Assembly (NCBI RefSeq): GCF_905171765.1
Contig: NC_053391.1
Coordinates: 150,169,917 to 150,233,916, forward strand
Direction: 5' to 3'
Length of the DNA stretch: 64,000 nucleotides
Source of the DNA: Bufo bufo
Lineage: Eukaryota; Chordata; Amphibia; Anura; Bufonidae
In this document: in pieces, positions 9,522 through 20,693 of the stretch
Layout of the letters: every line of letters begins with the position of its first letter
Numbering within the stretch: position 1 is the first letter of the stretch
Position numbers and translations under genes: made by a program
The notes under the pieces: model-generated
The model's database searches: none
What the model saw: only the letters and a program-made list of their open reading frames with translations
What the model was told of the DNA's origin: nothing

Positions 9522-10930
9522 TTAACCCTGAGGGGGTGAACACTTGCCAGACATTGTATCCGGGACAGGGCATCCGCGTTTCCCTGTAAGCGGCCTGCCC
9601 TGTGTTCCACTGAGAACTTGAAGTTCTGTCACGACAAGAGCCATCTGGTGACCCGAGCATTCCTCTCTTTGGCTTGGCTCATCCACTTGAGAGGGGAGTG
9701 GTCAGACGGAACTTTCTCCCCAACAGCGGAGAGACTCGAGTGACCATTTGATGGCCAGGCACTCTCTCTCCACTATACTGTACCTAGTCTCGGCTGGGGT
9801 CAGCTTTTGGCTCAGGAAAACAACAGGATGTTCCTCCCCATTAAAGTCCTGAGAGAGTACAGCTCCGAGGCCTACTTCAGAGGCATCGTTCTGTACCACA
9901 AATTCCCTCTTGAAGTCAGGTGTCACCAATACCACGTACCCGCACAGAGAAGACTTCAAAGCGGAGAAAGCCTTTTCCGCCTGTTCATTCCACTGAAACA
10001 TTACTGACTTGCGTCCCTTCAAAAGGCCTGTTAATGTTGCGGCGACTGTAGCAAAATTGGGGACAAACATCATATAGTACCCCACCATACCCAGGAACGA
10101 CTTTACTTGCCGAGTAGTGACAGGACGGGGCCAATTCCTAATTGCCTCAATTTTGTTCACCTGAGGTTTTATCATTCCGCGCCCAATTACATACCCCAGG
10201 TACTTGGTCTCTTCTAACCCTAACGCACACTTTTTGGGGTTAGCGGTTAAGCCAGCCTTCCTAAAGGAGTCCACTACAGCCTGTACTTTAGATAGGTGAC
10301 TTTCCCAGTTGGTGCTATGGATAACGATATCGTCCAGGTACGTCAAAGCATACCGACGATGTGGGCGTAGTACAACGTCCATTAGCCTTTGACACGTTGC
10401 GGGAGCGCCATGTAGACCAAAGCGTGATACCTTGTACTGATACAGCCCCTCTGGTGTGATGAAAGCTGTTTTTCCTTGGCACCCTCCATCAAGGGTACCT
10501 TGCAGTACCCATTGGTAAGGTCCAACACAGAAAAATATCAGGCTTGGCCTAATTTCTCAATAAGCTCATGTACTCGGGGCATGGGATATGCGTCCAACTT
10601 GGACACCTCATTCAGTTTGCGGAAGTCGTTACAGAACAGCAATGTCCCATAAGGCTTGTGTATTTAGACTATCGGACTGGCCCATTCACTTTTTGACTCC
10701 TCGATGATACCTAGCTGGAGCATTAGCTGCACTTCATCCGCAATGACTTGTCGCCGAGCCTTGGGTACCCGGTACGGTTTTAACCGGACTTTTGCCTGAG
10801 GCTCAGTGATAATGTCATGCCGGATTATGGACGTGCGTCCAGAGAGGTCCGAGAACACATCCATGTTCCGACTACTGAACTCCCTGGCTCCTAAGACTGT
10901 TTAGAGGAGAGGCTGTCAGTAATTGTCACT
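9522..10930 (-). pseudogene. Gmr1-like pol: reverse transcriptase and RNase H
   Basis: This part copies the element RNA into DNA. The RT N-terminus is at 10664-10864 (RLKPYRVPKARRQVIADEV, LGIIEESKSEWASPIV). RT motif C, YLDDIVIHS, and the thumb/connection region (KCALGLEETKYLGYVIGRG, FLGMVGYYMMFVPNFA) are at 9702-10382. The RNase H start is VQNDASEVGLGAVLSQ. RNase H continues in another frame to HRAGRLQGNADALSR near 9560, then the polypurine tract follows at once. No integrase lies downstream. Stops and frameshifts near 9705, 10390-10660 and 10870 make it non-functional. Confidence 0.9.
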
Positions 10931-11038
10931 GTGGCAGCTGCTTCCCTTGCTACAGAAAGAGGGTCTGAAACCGCTTCCCCTAAGAACCATGGACGTACAG
11001 GTTTCCCTATCTTTCCATGGTTTGAGCAGATTCACATG

Positions 11039-12014
11039 TTACACCTGCTCTGGCTTTCGCCTCCATTGCTGGTGTACCTTGTAATCTTTCTCTCCAATTT
11101 TTTCAAGTACCTCGTAGTGCCCCTGACACCTAGCTAGAAACTTACTGTCTACTGTCGGTACCAGAACCAACACCTGATCACCCAGGTTAAAGTTCCAGAC
11201 CCGAGCCTGCCAATTATAGACCCTACTCTGGGCCCACTGTGCTGCCTCCATATGCTCCCTAACCAGAGATAACACTGTTTCCATCCTTCCTTGCATCTGG
11301 GTGACGTACTCAACAACACTTTTGTGCGGTGTGGGTTGGTGTTCCCACGCCTCTTTGGCGACGTCCAACTGACCGCGAGGGTGTCTGCCATATAGCAGTT
11401 CAAAGGTCGAGAACCCAGTAGAGGCCTGGGGCACTTCTCGCACTGCGAACATGAGATAGGGCAGAAGAAGATCCCAGTCCCACCCATCCTTAGATACTGC
11501 TCTTTTTTAAAAAAAAATTATGTTTGCTTAAACCTCTCTACCAGGCTGTCCATTTGCGGATGATACACGGACGTCAATAACTGTTTTTTGTGGAGCAACT
11601 TACAGAGTTCCCTCATGACCTTGGACATAAACGGGGTCCCTTGGTCAGTCAAAACCTCCTTAGGCAGGCCCACTTGAGAAAACATCTCCATTAACTCCTT
11701 AGCTATGAGTTTTGCTGATGTATGACGCAGTGGCACCGCCTCCAGGTACCGAGTGGTGTAGTCGAGTATGATCAAGATGTGTTGTGCCCTCTAGCGAACT
11801 TCGGTACTGGGCCTATGAGATTCATAGCGATCTGCTTGAATGGAACCTCAATAATCGGGAGATGGACCAGAGGACTACGGAAATGTGGCTGGGGGCTGGT
11901 TATCTGGCAGGTTGGGCAAGACTTGCAATACTCTTCCATCTCTCTGAACACACTGGGCCAGTAGAACTGTTGTAGAATCCGATCCTGCGTTTTCTGCTGG
12001 CCCAGGTGTCCCAC
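11039..12014 (-). pseudogene. Gmr1-like pol: integrase
   Basis: The integrase inserts the cDNA into the genome. The zinc-binding end is MGHLGQQKTQDRILQQFYWP with CKSCPTCQ (11772-12014). The catalytic core is at 11518-11775, with MIILDYTTRYLEAVPL, LTDQGTPFMS and VYHPQMDSLVERF. In that last motif the usual NG before the conserved Glu reads DS. The C-terminal part (11039-11452) has FELLYGRHPRGQLDV and LGDQVLVLVPTVDSKFLARCQG. The three parts lie in different frames. This domain lies 5' of RT on the coding strand, which defines the Gmr1-like order. Confidence 0.88.
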
Positions 12015-12599
12015 AAGAACATGTTAGTGGGCTAGCTCCAACACGAGCTTGCGATACACCTTGGGCACCACCAGCTTCTCAATATGCTCACCCCGTAGTT
12101 GATTTACCCGGACAAGCATCTTCTGTTGAACCACAAAATGGGGGAACATAAACTCGGCCCCCGGTTGTTGCGGCTCACCCCAAACTACTACCACATTCTC
12201 GGGATAGAGTCAGGTCCTGGTGCTGTGCTTTACCAAAATTATCTCCGGAGACGTTGAGGTCTGCCAACTCCGGACCCGGCGGCAAGTCCTCCACGTCTCC
12301 CACCATCACACTTAGTGGGGTTGTCTCCCTCTCTTCCACCGAAGTGGTGGTCACCCCTACTGCTGGCCCTTTGGACTCAGGTTCCCAGGGTTCTGGTCTC
12401 CCCCCGAGCCCTAACTTTTGTATCTGGCCATATTGGCGGGAAACCTGGGAAGTCTCTCCCAATTATGAGTTCAGTGTAATTTTGTGGTGATCTCATGAGT
12501 CCACCTGCTGGTGACCGTTCACAGAGAGACCAGGGAAGTGGGCTAGTCCTTTAAGTCTCCATGAATACACAATATGCCGACCTTTCGGCCAGTATGCTC

Positions 12600-13476
12600 A
12601 GCGGGCCGTACCAGGGCAGCTCATACCAGGGACACCAGGCTCCCTGAATCTAGCAGTGCCACCGCCAGAGTGTCCCCCACTTCCACCTGGAGCAGGTAGC
12701 TATTGTTTATAGTCTCGGAGGTTCCTGTGGCACACAACTTCCTGGCATATAATGAGTGGTGGTAGCCATAGTTGGTGTCCATGGGTTCACCCCGATGGGA
12801 ACAGTCAGCCCTTATGTGTCCAGGCTCCTGACATCGCCAGCAGACCGCCGGGGCTGGGTCTACATGGGGTACGTCCCGGGCGGCACCGGCCGCTGGGTCT
12901 GGGGTAGAGATTTTCGGGGTTTGACTGGCCCCCTCCCAAAAGAACCCCCCTGTAGATTTCTGGTGGCCTCGTAGCACTCCACCAGGTTGACCATCTCCAA
13001 TACTGTGGTCTGGCGGTTTCATCCGGGTAAAATTCCCACTGATACACTGGCTGGCCCCGGAACAACACATTCACCCCCAGTCTCGCCAGGATCTCACCTT
13101 TTACGGTCATGTAGTCTGCCGCTTGATCATCGGGGAGATCTAAAAAAACTTGCTGGGGTCCAGATGCCAGGAACGGAGCGATGACCTCAGCCCACTGGTC
13201 TCAGGGTAACTTTTCTCTGACGGCCACCTTTTCGAACACCACCAGATATGTCTCGACGTCATCCGAGGGGGACATCTTAGGGATCGCCGCATGGACAACT
13301 TTCCGGGCACTGTGGACGTTCAGGGATGCTCCTGCTGCTTGCAATGCCATGACATGTTGCAATAGCAGCTGGTTAGTTTCCTGCTGCTGCAAGTTGGCCT
13401 CCACAAGGGCCTTCACGACCGCCTCCATTTTGTCAAGGGACACGGGTCGTAACCTTGTCGGGTTAATGTAGGACAT
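12600..13476 (-). pseudogene. Gmr1-like gag (SCAN-like capsid), zinc knuckle and protease start
   Basis: The start is MSYINPTRLRPVSLDKME at 13476. The capsid part includes MSPSDDVETYLVVFEKVA and, in another frame, VKGEILARLGVNVLFRGQP. These resemble the SCAN domain, which is known to derive from Gmr1-like gag. A CCHC knuckle (CWRCQEPGHIRADC) is followed by a retropepsin start with the catalytic DSG in VALLDSGSLVSLV near 12630. Frameshifts around 13200 and 13000 break the frame. A Pro/Glu-rich piece at 12175-12462 probably belongs to the protease-integrase linker. Confidence 0.82.
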
Positions 13477-13537
13477 GCACTTGTGCCGGGGAAAACAAAA
13501 ACTTTTCGGCCTTCAGGCCTGCCTCACTGCGTTTGCA

Positions 13538-13551
13538 CGCATCCTCCACCA
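13538..13551 (-). other. Primer binding site of the Gmr1-like element
   Basis: On the minus strand, TGGTGGAGGATGCG follows the 5' LTR end within two bases. The same string occurs at the same position in the retrotransposon at 44938-49910. I could not assign the tRNA. Confidence 0.7.
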
Positions 13552-13553
13552 AT

Positions 13554-14036
13554 CGTGGGTATTTTCTCTGGTAGATAGGCTTGCGGACGCAGTATAGGCT
13601 GACGCCTTTAACTTAAATAGTGCAGTGTTTATTCACACATAAGATTAAGCAAAACAAAAAGTCAGTTTAAAAAAAAAACTGTCACCTTGAGTCTGGTGTT
13701 TGTTCACACAATGCAGCAATGCAGAAGTCCTTGGACATAGCAGAAACCAGCTGCTCTCACACCAACAAAGTGGCAGGCCTTTACCCAGGCCCAAGCTCCC
13801 AGGTCCCAACACAGAGACTGACACAGCTTCACTGTCAGAGAGGAGTAAATGCCCCCCACCTGACAGTGCTGCCTGTGTTTTATAGCTCAAACCAAGACCC
13901 GGTCTGGAATGTGGGGAGCAGCCACCCACCCTGCACTTTGGCTGCTCCCAGTAAGAGCCGGCCCAGATCGGCTTTACAGCCATACTAAATAGCAAAACCA
14001 TGTCAGCTCTTACCTCACTGAGGCCAGGAATCTTGT
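13554..14036 (-). repeat. 5' LTR of the Gmr1-like element, 5'-truncated
   Basis: It aligns with the 3' LTR from CTACCAGAG...CCCACGA at the PBS side to about 14036. There it lacks the outermost ~45 bp and abuts Penelope-like coding sequence. The two LTRs differ at many positions, so the insertion is old. Confidence 0.8.
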
Positions 14037-14470
14037 CCATATGGAGGGAGAGTGTCTATTTGATAGATCCAGTATACTTCTCTTTTCTGTAAACTACTGA
14101 ATCTGTTGTATGGATTTTTTGGCATAAAGTCGATGGTAGTGATTTTTTATGAGTGCTTGTCTTTCTCGGGTGTAGAAGCGCAGTGTCTGGAGAAACTGTG
14201 TTTGAGATATTGCCTTTGAACATTGTATCTGTGTTGGTTGACACGACTCATATTAGAGGCTGCACTCGCACTCAATCAGATATATCACATAGTTGCTTTG
14301 GCATGTCATGTGATGTTTTATCTCAAAGGTGCTTCCATTTTTGTTTGAACTGAAGTTTGTACGGTTATGTGTAATAATATTGCAGCATAGGCACCGTTTT
14401 GTCCCGCACTAGAAGTTTATTCAGTTGCCAGTAGTAACCACATTTCTGTTACTAATTGTGAGCCGTGACT
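14037..14470 (-). pseudogene. Penelope-like element, GIY-YIG C-terminal fragment
   Basis: Minus-strand translation with several frame changes shows a GIY-YIG-like start (YLIECECS), then RFYTRERQALIKNHYHR and, at the end, KREVYWIYQIDTLPPYG. The last motif matches the conserved Penelope endonuclease tail, as in KKETQWIFNMNTLVPNG at 20455-20512. The Gmr1-like element cuts it off at 14036. A fragment only. Confidence 0.6.
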
Positions 14471-15020
14471 GCGTTCGTAACAATGAGCACTCCCACTACA
14501 TATAATTTACTCCGTGCCCCGCCATATATACATAGGAAGAGTGAAACATCTGTAGACTGAAAATTCCCTCTAACCTTTACCTCTATTGTCACTGTCACAT
14601 GAAGGTTCCGTGTTCCACTAACATGTTCGCACACAGAAGAAAAGTAGAGCCCCGACATCGCTCCGGCTGTCACTCGGACATGACCCCGCCCACTGTCAAC
14701 TCCTCATGCAATCTAATAGTATAGCCACTCGGGCATGATCTTGCCCATGACCTTTCCCATTTGCCACACAATAGCGCTGACACTCTGGCAAGACTCCACC
14801 CACAACCATCCCCTCCTGCTACCCAGCAAGTTGTCATTCAGCCAGGATCCCACCCACAACCATCTCCTCCTGCGATGTAGCAGCGCTGTCACTCAGGCGT
14901 GATCCCGTCTACAAACATCCTCCCCTCTCTCCCCACTTCCCTCCCTCTCCCTACTGAATAGCGCGCCCAAACAAAGTTTATAAATGAAACACACACCACT
15001 ATGTACATTGTATATGTTTT
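14471..15020. other. Non-coding stretch with degenerate ~75-bp repeats
   Basis: No gene is visible. Loosely repeated CACTCGGGCATGATCTTGCC / CACTCAGGCGTGATCCCGTC-like segments with CCTCCTGC boxes recur between 14670 and 14920. The stretch leads into a hammerhead motif, so it may be the terminal repeat of a Penelope-like element. Confidence 0.4.
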
Positions 15021-15021
15021 A

Positions 15022-15065
15022 TTGTCCTGATGAAGGGGGATGTTCGCCCCTGAAACGCGTAGACC
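15022..15065 (+). ncRNA. Hammerhead ribozyme motif (Penelope-type)
   Basis: The motif has core CTGATGA (15027-15033), a stem II of GGGG/CCCC, GAAA (15052-15055), a minimal stem III CGCG, U and A at the cleavage position, and stem I GTC/GAC on the outside. Short-stem-III hammerheads are known in the terminal repeats of Penelope-like retroelements. Activity is not shown by sequence. Confidence 0.65.
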
Positions 15066-15474
15066 TGGAATAAAGAGTTGTTTTCCTTTTACCGATACCA
15101 ATCTGGTCCCACGTCTCCTGCATCAGCAACGGCAAAAAGTTCCTGTTTTCTTCTTCTCTAAAATAAATAATTGTAGTATTGTAGATTTGATATGTGGCAA
15201 AAGAAACACTCTGGGAAAAACGTATTCATTTAGGGATATTTACAAATCAAAATGAGCCAGAATTCTGGCACAATTTGCTCCAAAAGTCTGACATACTGGT
15301 GGTTTCACAGAAACGTGAGTGGCTTCATGGAAAAGGGCATTTTTGCACCATTAACCAAAAATGTAGCAAAAGTATAAATAAATTAAGCCAACAAACAGGT
15401 GGTGTAAACTTAGACTAGAGGGGTCTAAAAATGTGTGCTAGTTTTATAAACCATGCATCAGTGTGATAAATCTT

Positions 15475-15974
15475 AGGCTACTTTCACACTAGCGTTCGGG
15501 GCTCCGCTTGTGAGCTCCGTTTGAAGGGTCTCACAAGCGGCCCCGAACGCATCCGTACTGCCCCAATGCATTCTGAGTGGATGCGGATCCGCTCAGAATG
15601 CATCAGTCTGGCAGCGTTCAGCCTCCGCTCCGCTCAGCAAGCGGACACCTGAACGTTGCTTGCAGCGTTCGGGTGTCCGCCTGGCCGTGCGGAGGCAAAC
15701 GGATCCGTCCAGACTTACAATGTAAGTCAATGGGGACGGATCCGTTTGAAGTTGACACAATAAAGCTCAATTTTCAAACGGATCCGTCCCCCATTGACTT
15801 TCAATGTAAAGTCTGGACGGATCCGTCTGAACTACTTTCACACTTAGAATTTTTTTTAAACTATAATGCAGATGGAGCCGTTCTGAACGGATCCAAACAT
15901 CTGCATTATAGGAGCGGATCCGTCTGTGCAGACACCAGACGGACCCGCTCTGAACGCAAGTGTGAAAGTAGCCT
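15475..15974. mobile_element. MITE with AGGCTACTTTCACACT terminal repeats
   Basis: The left terminus AGGCTACTTTCACACTAGCG is mirrored by CGCAAGTGTGAAAGTAGCCT at the right. The inside is rich in CGGATCCGT palindromes. No coding capacity is present. I did not find a convincing target duplication. Confidence 0.75.
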
Positions 15975-16310
15975 CATACTGTTTAAGACTGTGTCAGTTT
16001 ACACTGTCTTATAGCCTGATCACAGAGCAGTTTATGCCACTGGAATTTTGGCACTTCATGCCAAAATTACTTTAGTGACCACTTGGTGTTCGCCTCCTAT
16101 TTTTTTCAATGGGAGACAATGCTATAGATCATGTCGCGGTTTAAAGCTGTAACTGTGCCAAGAAGGGATATGTCCCTTTCTGGCACAGTGTCCATACAGA
16201 TGCCGCTTGAAGTGGGTCTCCATTCAATGGGGCTAAACCACAAACAGATCAGTGGCATCCAATGTAAACAACTGTGCCAAAATCTGCAATGTGAGCACAC
16301 CCTTACTTTT
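15975..16310. other. No gene seen
   Basis: Single-copy-looking AT-rich DNA between two MITEs. A short inverted repeat around GGCACAGT / TGGCACAG is present at 16156-16190. Nothing else can be supported. Confidence 0.4.
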
Positions 16311-16573
16311 AGGGTCCATTCACACATCCGTGTGTGTTTTGTGGATCCACGGATCCGCAGATCCACAAAACACGGACAGCGGCAATGTGCGTTCCGCACA
16401 TTGCCGGCACTAAGAGAATATGCCTATTTTTGTCCGCTTTTGCGGTCAAGAATAGGACATGTTCTATTTTTTTTCAGGATCGGAATTGCGGACCCGGAAG
16501 AAATGTATGGGTCCGCAAATTCCGTTGGGTCCGCAAATGCGGAATAGAATTGCGGATGTGTGAATGGAGCCTG
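16311..16573. mobile_element. MITE with AGGGTCCATTCACACATCCG ends
   Basis: The left end AGGGTCCATTCACACATCCG mirrors CGGATGTGTGAATGGAGCCT at the right. GGATCC and TGCGGACCC palindromes lie inside. Its ends resemble the inverted-repeat unit at 199-297. Confidence 0.72.
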
Positions 16574-17412
16574 AGTAAATGTGAGCCACTGTGTTCTGCA
16601 TAGTGCAGGGCCTGAGAAGGTAGTATATGAGAACACTAACGCAATCCTTGTGCTGTAGTGTGGCTTCACAAATATCAGATATTGCATGTACTTATTACCT
16701 TCCTGAACAGCTTTGACAAGTGCATGGTCGGTGTTAGGGGGGGAGGGGGCAATTGCAGAGGGCCCCCATTGGTCTAAGGGGCCCCCTGCTTCAGTGCTGC
16801 TGTTCAGCTGAAAGTCCGTGGAAGTGAGCAGGCGGACAGCTGAAAAGCAGCAGTTTGAACTACAATGTCGCGGTCAGCTAATTAAACATACAGGAGCGAG
16901 GGAGTTGGGACTCAGGAGCTCCCCCTGTCTTTGAAGCCAGCCGCTGCGCTGCTATGCTGTGAGATGGTACAGAGCGCATTATACTTGCAAAGTGAAGGGG
17001 GCGATGTCTGCTTACCAGCTCTCTTCAGCTGCATTTGCTGATGCTGCAGTGCTGATGGTGTGCCTTAAGAGGCCTCCCCTGGGCAATTCCAACATGGAAC
17101 ATGCCACAAACTCTCAGGGTTCATAGAACAGGGGACCCGCTGCTTTGTGCAGTAGAAAGTAGAAGATTCCTGGTGCCCCTCCCCCACACAGCACCACAGT
17201 GTTATCTGTAGCACTTGTCTGAGTTCTCGTAGACCTGAATGGATAACATCAAAGGTATGTCCAAAGACAGACATCCCCAGGTAGGTACATATGTACTATG
17301 CTGACTGCTGTGTCCACAAAGCAAGTGTACAGTATGTGTAACTGTATATATATATATATACTATGTGTAGGTGTGCCAATCTATCTGCCTATCAGTCAGT
17401 CTGACTCATATC
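16574..17412. other. No gene seen; low-complexity patches
   Basis: It contains a G-run-rich segment with GGGCCCCC at 16735-16790 and a (TA)n tract near 17345-17360. Open frames are short and have no recognisable domain. Confidence 0.4.
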
Positions 17413-17669
17413 CAGGCTCGGACTGGCCCACAGGGGTACAGGGGAATTCCCCGGTGGGCCCCTAGTCTCCCACCCCCAGCACAAGTGGCACATAACACAG
17501 TAGACTTACTGCACTGCTTACATATATTCAATGTACAGCACCTCAACCAGCCTATGTTCATATAAGAAAAAAAACTTGTTAAATTATTTATTACATTCGA
17601 ATGTATCTGTACGGTGGGCCCCCAAAATAAATTTTACTGGTGGGCCTTAGGTACCCCAGTCCGACACTG
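17413..17669. mobile_element. hAT-type MITE, 257 bp, with 8-bp target duplication
   Basis: Ends are CAGGCTCGGACTGG and the inverse of CAGTGTCGGACTGG. CTCATATC flanks both sides (17405-17412 and 17670-17677). GGTGGGCCC sits near both ends. Non-coding. Confidence 0.85.
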
Positions 17670-17672
17670 CTC

Positions 17673-17673
17673 A

Positions 17674-17725
<52 letters not shown>
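17673..17725 (+). repeat. (TATC)n microsatellite
   Basis: About 12 uninterrupted TATC units immediately follow the MITE target duplication. Confidence 0.95.
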
Positions 17726-17745
17726 GTATACTGTATATCTATATA

Positions 17746-18349
17746 CATAATTTATAAAAGAGAGAGACACCGCGCTGAACCTAATTCACCTGACCCTTAT
17801 TAACCTCTGGTTCTGATCGTGTGAAACCTAACCACCTCAGTTTACAAATAGCAGGATTAACTTGGTTCTGATGTGTGGGATTAGGGGACCACCTTCTCCA
17901 GTATACACATTTTCTTCTGCACAGAGGCAAATAGCAGGTAGAAATAGGCTGTATGGAGTTCGCCCCGGCCGGTAGCGAAACTCCGTTTGTACTTACGCTC
18001 ACAAGAGGAGCTGGTGACGTCACCTGTTGAGCTACGGGCTGCTGTAAGCACCAAAAAACCTCCCAACGCGTTTCGAGTGCTACGGCACTCTTCGTCAGGG
18101 AATAAATCTAATGCCTCCAGTAGCTTCCTTTTATTCTATCCGCTCATGATCTTAATTAGCTCCAGCTGCAGAAATTCGACGATAAAGATATATTTGATAT
18201 GTTTAATCGAAACCAAATAACTCAATTTCTGAGTTTAAACCATTCGGGACCAGTGTGTTCATATTAAAGATCCATTGGGTTTATTTTTTTGACATGTTTT
18301 TAATGAAGTCGCCTCCCCGTATGTCCATTTTAACTATTTGTATCCCAAA
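17746..18349 (-). repeat. Inverted terminal repeat plus copied coding tail of the Penelope element
   Basis: Besides the non-coding repeat, 18228-18349 is the reverse complement of the end of the endonuclease frame (20406-20514). The left arm is therefore a 5'-truncated element copy in inverted orientation, as described for Penelope elements. Confidence 0.82.
18061..18102 (-). ncRNA. Hammerhead ribozyme motif in the left Penelope repeat
   Basis: On the minus strand the core is CTGACGA, with a perfect 6-bp stem II (GAGTGC / GCACTC, loop CGTA), GAAA, stem III CGCG, UU at the cleavage position, and outer stem TTCC/GGGA. This is the known Penelope hammerhead layout. Confidence 0.75.
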
Positions 18350-20514
18350 GAGGCGCATAGCCTTAAAGAAATATTATATGAAAAAGAATAAAAATAGGTA
18401 TCGAAAGGAAGAAATAGAAACCAATAATGACCCATTTAAACATACAAGCTTGAAACCTAGGTCTCGATTCGATCCAATAAACGAATATTCTACAGCAATA
18501 AATACTTTTATGAACCTGGTTACAAGGGACATCAAGAAAATAAAAATATCAAAAAGATCAAAATATATGAGTAATATAACCAAAGCTGAAAAAGAGGCAA
18601 TAATAAATATGCAAGAAAACAACCAGATAATCATTCGCCCAGCAGATAAGGGGGGGAGAATTGTAGAATTAAATAAAGAGGATTACGATAAGGAAGCGTT
18701 AAACATATTAAGTGACAACAAAACATATCAATTATTAAAAAAGGATCCGACAGAAACCTTTAAAAAAGAACTAAAAAAACTGGTATATAAAGCCAGAGAT
18801 AAAGGTATCCTTCATAAACAAGAGAGCTTCTATATTGATAACAGATATCCAAAAATGGCCATCTTCTATCAAAACCCCAAAATACATAAAGATGCCAATA
18901 GGCCTCCGGGTAGGCCTATAGTATCTGGGGTGGAGTGCCTAACTAGTGCACTATCCAAATACGTTGATCAATATTTACAACCTTGCGCGCAGTCCCTACC
19001 TACCTATCTTAAAGATACTAAGCACATACTCTAAATTTTGGAGAAAATACAGTGGAGAGAGAATTATATAATAGGTACGTTAGACGTGAAGTCACTGTAT
19101 ACGGTAATAGAAAATAATAAAGGCCGTGAAGCTGCACAATATTTTTTGCACCAAAAAGGAGAACTGCCCAACCCGCAGATAGAATTCATTGGGGAATGTA
19201 TTTCATTAATTTTAGATTTATTTTTTTTTAGATATAAGGATGATATTTATCTCCAGACGTGGGGTACCGCTATAGGGACGAGGTTCGCGCCGGGGTTCGC
19301 TAATTTATATGTTGGGAGGTGGGAGATGGAAAATATACACCCCAACAACGAGCTCCAGGCGGGCCTCGTCCTCTGGCGGCACTTCATAGATGACGTCATT
19401 TTTATTTGGGAGAGGGGAGAAACAGGTTTAAAGGAGTTCTTAATTGATATTAATAAAAATGATTTTTATTTGGAGTTTACTCCTACATATAGTTTTAGGG
19501 AAATAAACTTCTTAGACTTAACTTTTTAAGTAAGGGGAGAAGAAATATGCACAAAAACGTACGAAAAGCCTACTGATTCTAACAGTTATATCTCCAGGAC
19601 TAGCTGTCATTTACCCTGTTGGCTCGACAATATACCTAGGAGCCAGTTTTTACGCATTAGGAGAAATTGCACTGAGTTAAGGGAGTATGACAAAGAAGCA
19701 GATAGATTAAAAAACAAATTTGCATCAAAGGGATATAATGTGAATAAACTCTTGGAACAGAAAGATCAAATTAAATCCATGGAGAGGGACATCCTTCTAA
19801 ATAATGTATTGGTGGAAAAAGTGCCACAGACACAACAGGAAGATAGAGAAATAGAAAAAATTCCACCCATTATTATCCCATATAACGCACAAACACGGAC
19901 GTTTAGGAATATTGTAAAACGTAATTGGGACATACTAAAGGAGGATAAGATAATTGGACATCTCTTTAATAAAGATCCAGCATTTGTTTATAAAAAAGCG
20001 GCAAATATTGGGAACATAATCGCACCCACGAAAAAATGTGCGGCTATAATGTATACCAAAAAAATAAATGACAAGCAGAGGTTAAAAGGATTCTTTCCTT
20101 GCAAAAAATGTATGGTATGTAAAAAAATCACAGAAACATACCAGCAAAATGAGTCAAATAAGAAATGAGGATGGTACCTTTGAATATAACATCCGGGATT
20201 ATATAACATAGAGCACCAAAGGAGTCATTTACGCAATAAAATGTCCTTGTGAAAAGTTATATATTGGGCGCACTAAGAGACAACTAAAAAAACGATTGAG
20301 TGAGCATATATATAATATAAATAAAAAATCTGAAGGGCATCCTCTATCCAGACATTATACAGTAAAGCATAATGGAAAATTTGATGGATCCTCCTTTTTT
20401 GGGATACAAATAGTTAAAATGGACATACGGGGAGGCGACTTCATTAAAAACATGTCAAAAAAAGAAACCCAATGGATCTTTAATATGAACACACTGGTCC
20501 CGAATGGTTTAAAC
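18350..20514 (+). pseudogene. Penelope-like reverse transcriptase and GIY-YIG endonuclease
   Basis: The protein would copy element RNA from nicked targets. The visible order is a basic N-terminus, IIIRPADKGGRIVELNKEDY (the Penelope PADKGG box), RT motif A in GTLDVKSLYT, motif B in GTAIGTRFAPGFANLYVG, motif C in HFIDDVIFIW, a linker with GFFPCKKCMVCKK, and a GIY-YIG nuclease in VIYAIKCPCEKLYIGRTKRQ ending KKETQWIFNMNTLVPNGLN. Stops at about 19032, 19527 and 20166 and a frame change near 20170-20215 disable it. Base composition is AT-rich compared with the flanks. The start codon cannot be fixed because the inverted tail at 18228-18349 adds artificial upstream frame. Confidence 0.9.
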
Positions 20515-20693
20515 TAGAGATGGGACAGGGGATTCGTCGAATCCACGAATCCCTCGAATCTTGCTGGATTTGTGGGATTCGTGGACTCGAATCCCGACGT
20601 AATTTGCCTGAAACTAATCCGACGAATCCGGTGGGAGGGACTGGGAGGCGGAGCTGGGGGCCGTTGCGTTCACTGTGCTCCGGCCCCTCCTCT

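Larger units (their letters stand above)
8041..14036 (-). mobile_element. Gmr1-like Ty3/gypsy LTR retrotransposon, decayed
   Basis: Reading from high to low coordinates, the element has a 5' LTR (13554-14036), a PBS (13538-13551), gag, zinc knuckle, protease, integrase, reverse transcriptase, RNase H, a polypurine tract and a 3' LTR (8041-9505). Integrase lies upstream of reverse transcriptase. This is the reverse of ordinary gypsy order and is known for the Gmr1 clade of deuterostome Ty3/gypsy elements. Several frameshifts and stops disrupt every domain. The 5' LTR seems to lack its first ~45 bp at the 14036 boundary. Confidence 0.87.
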
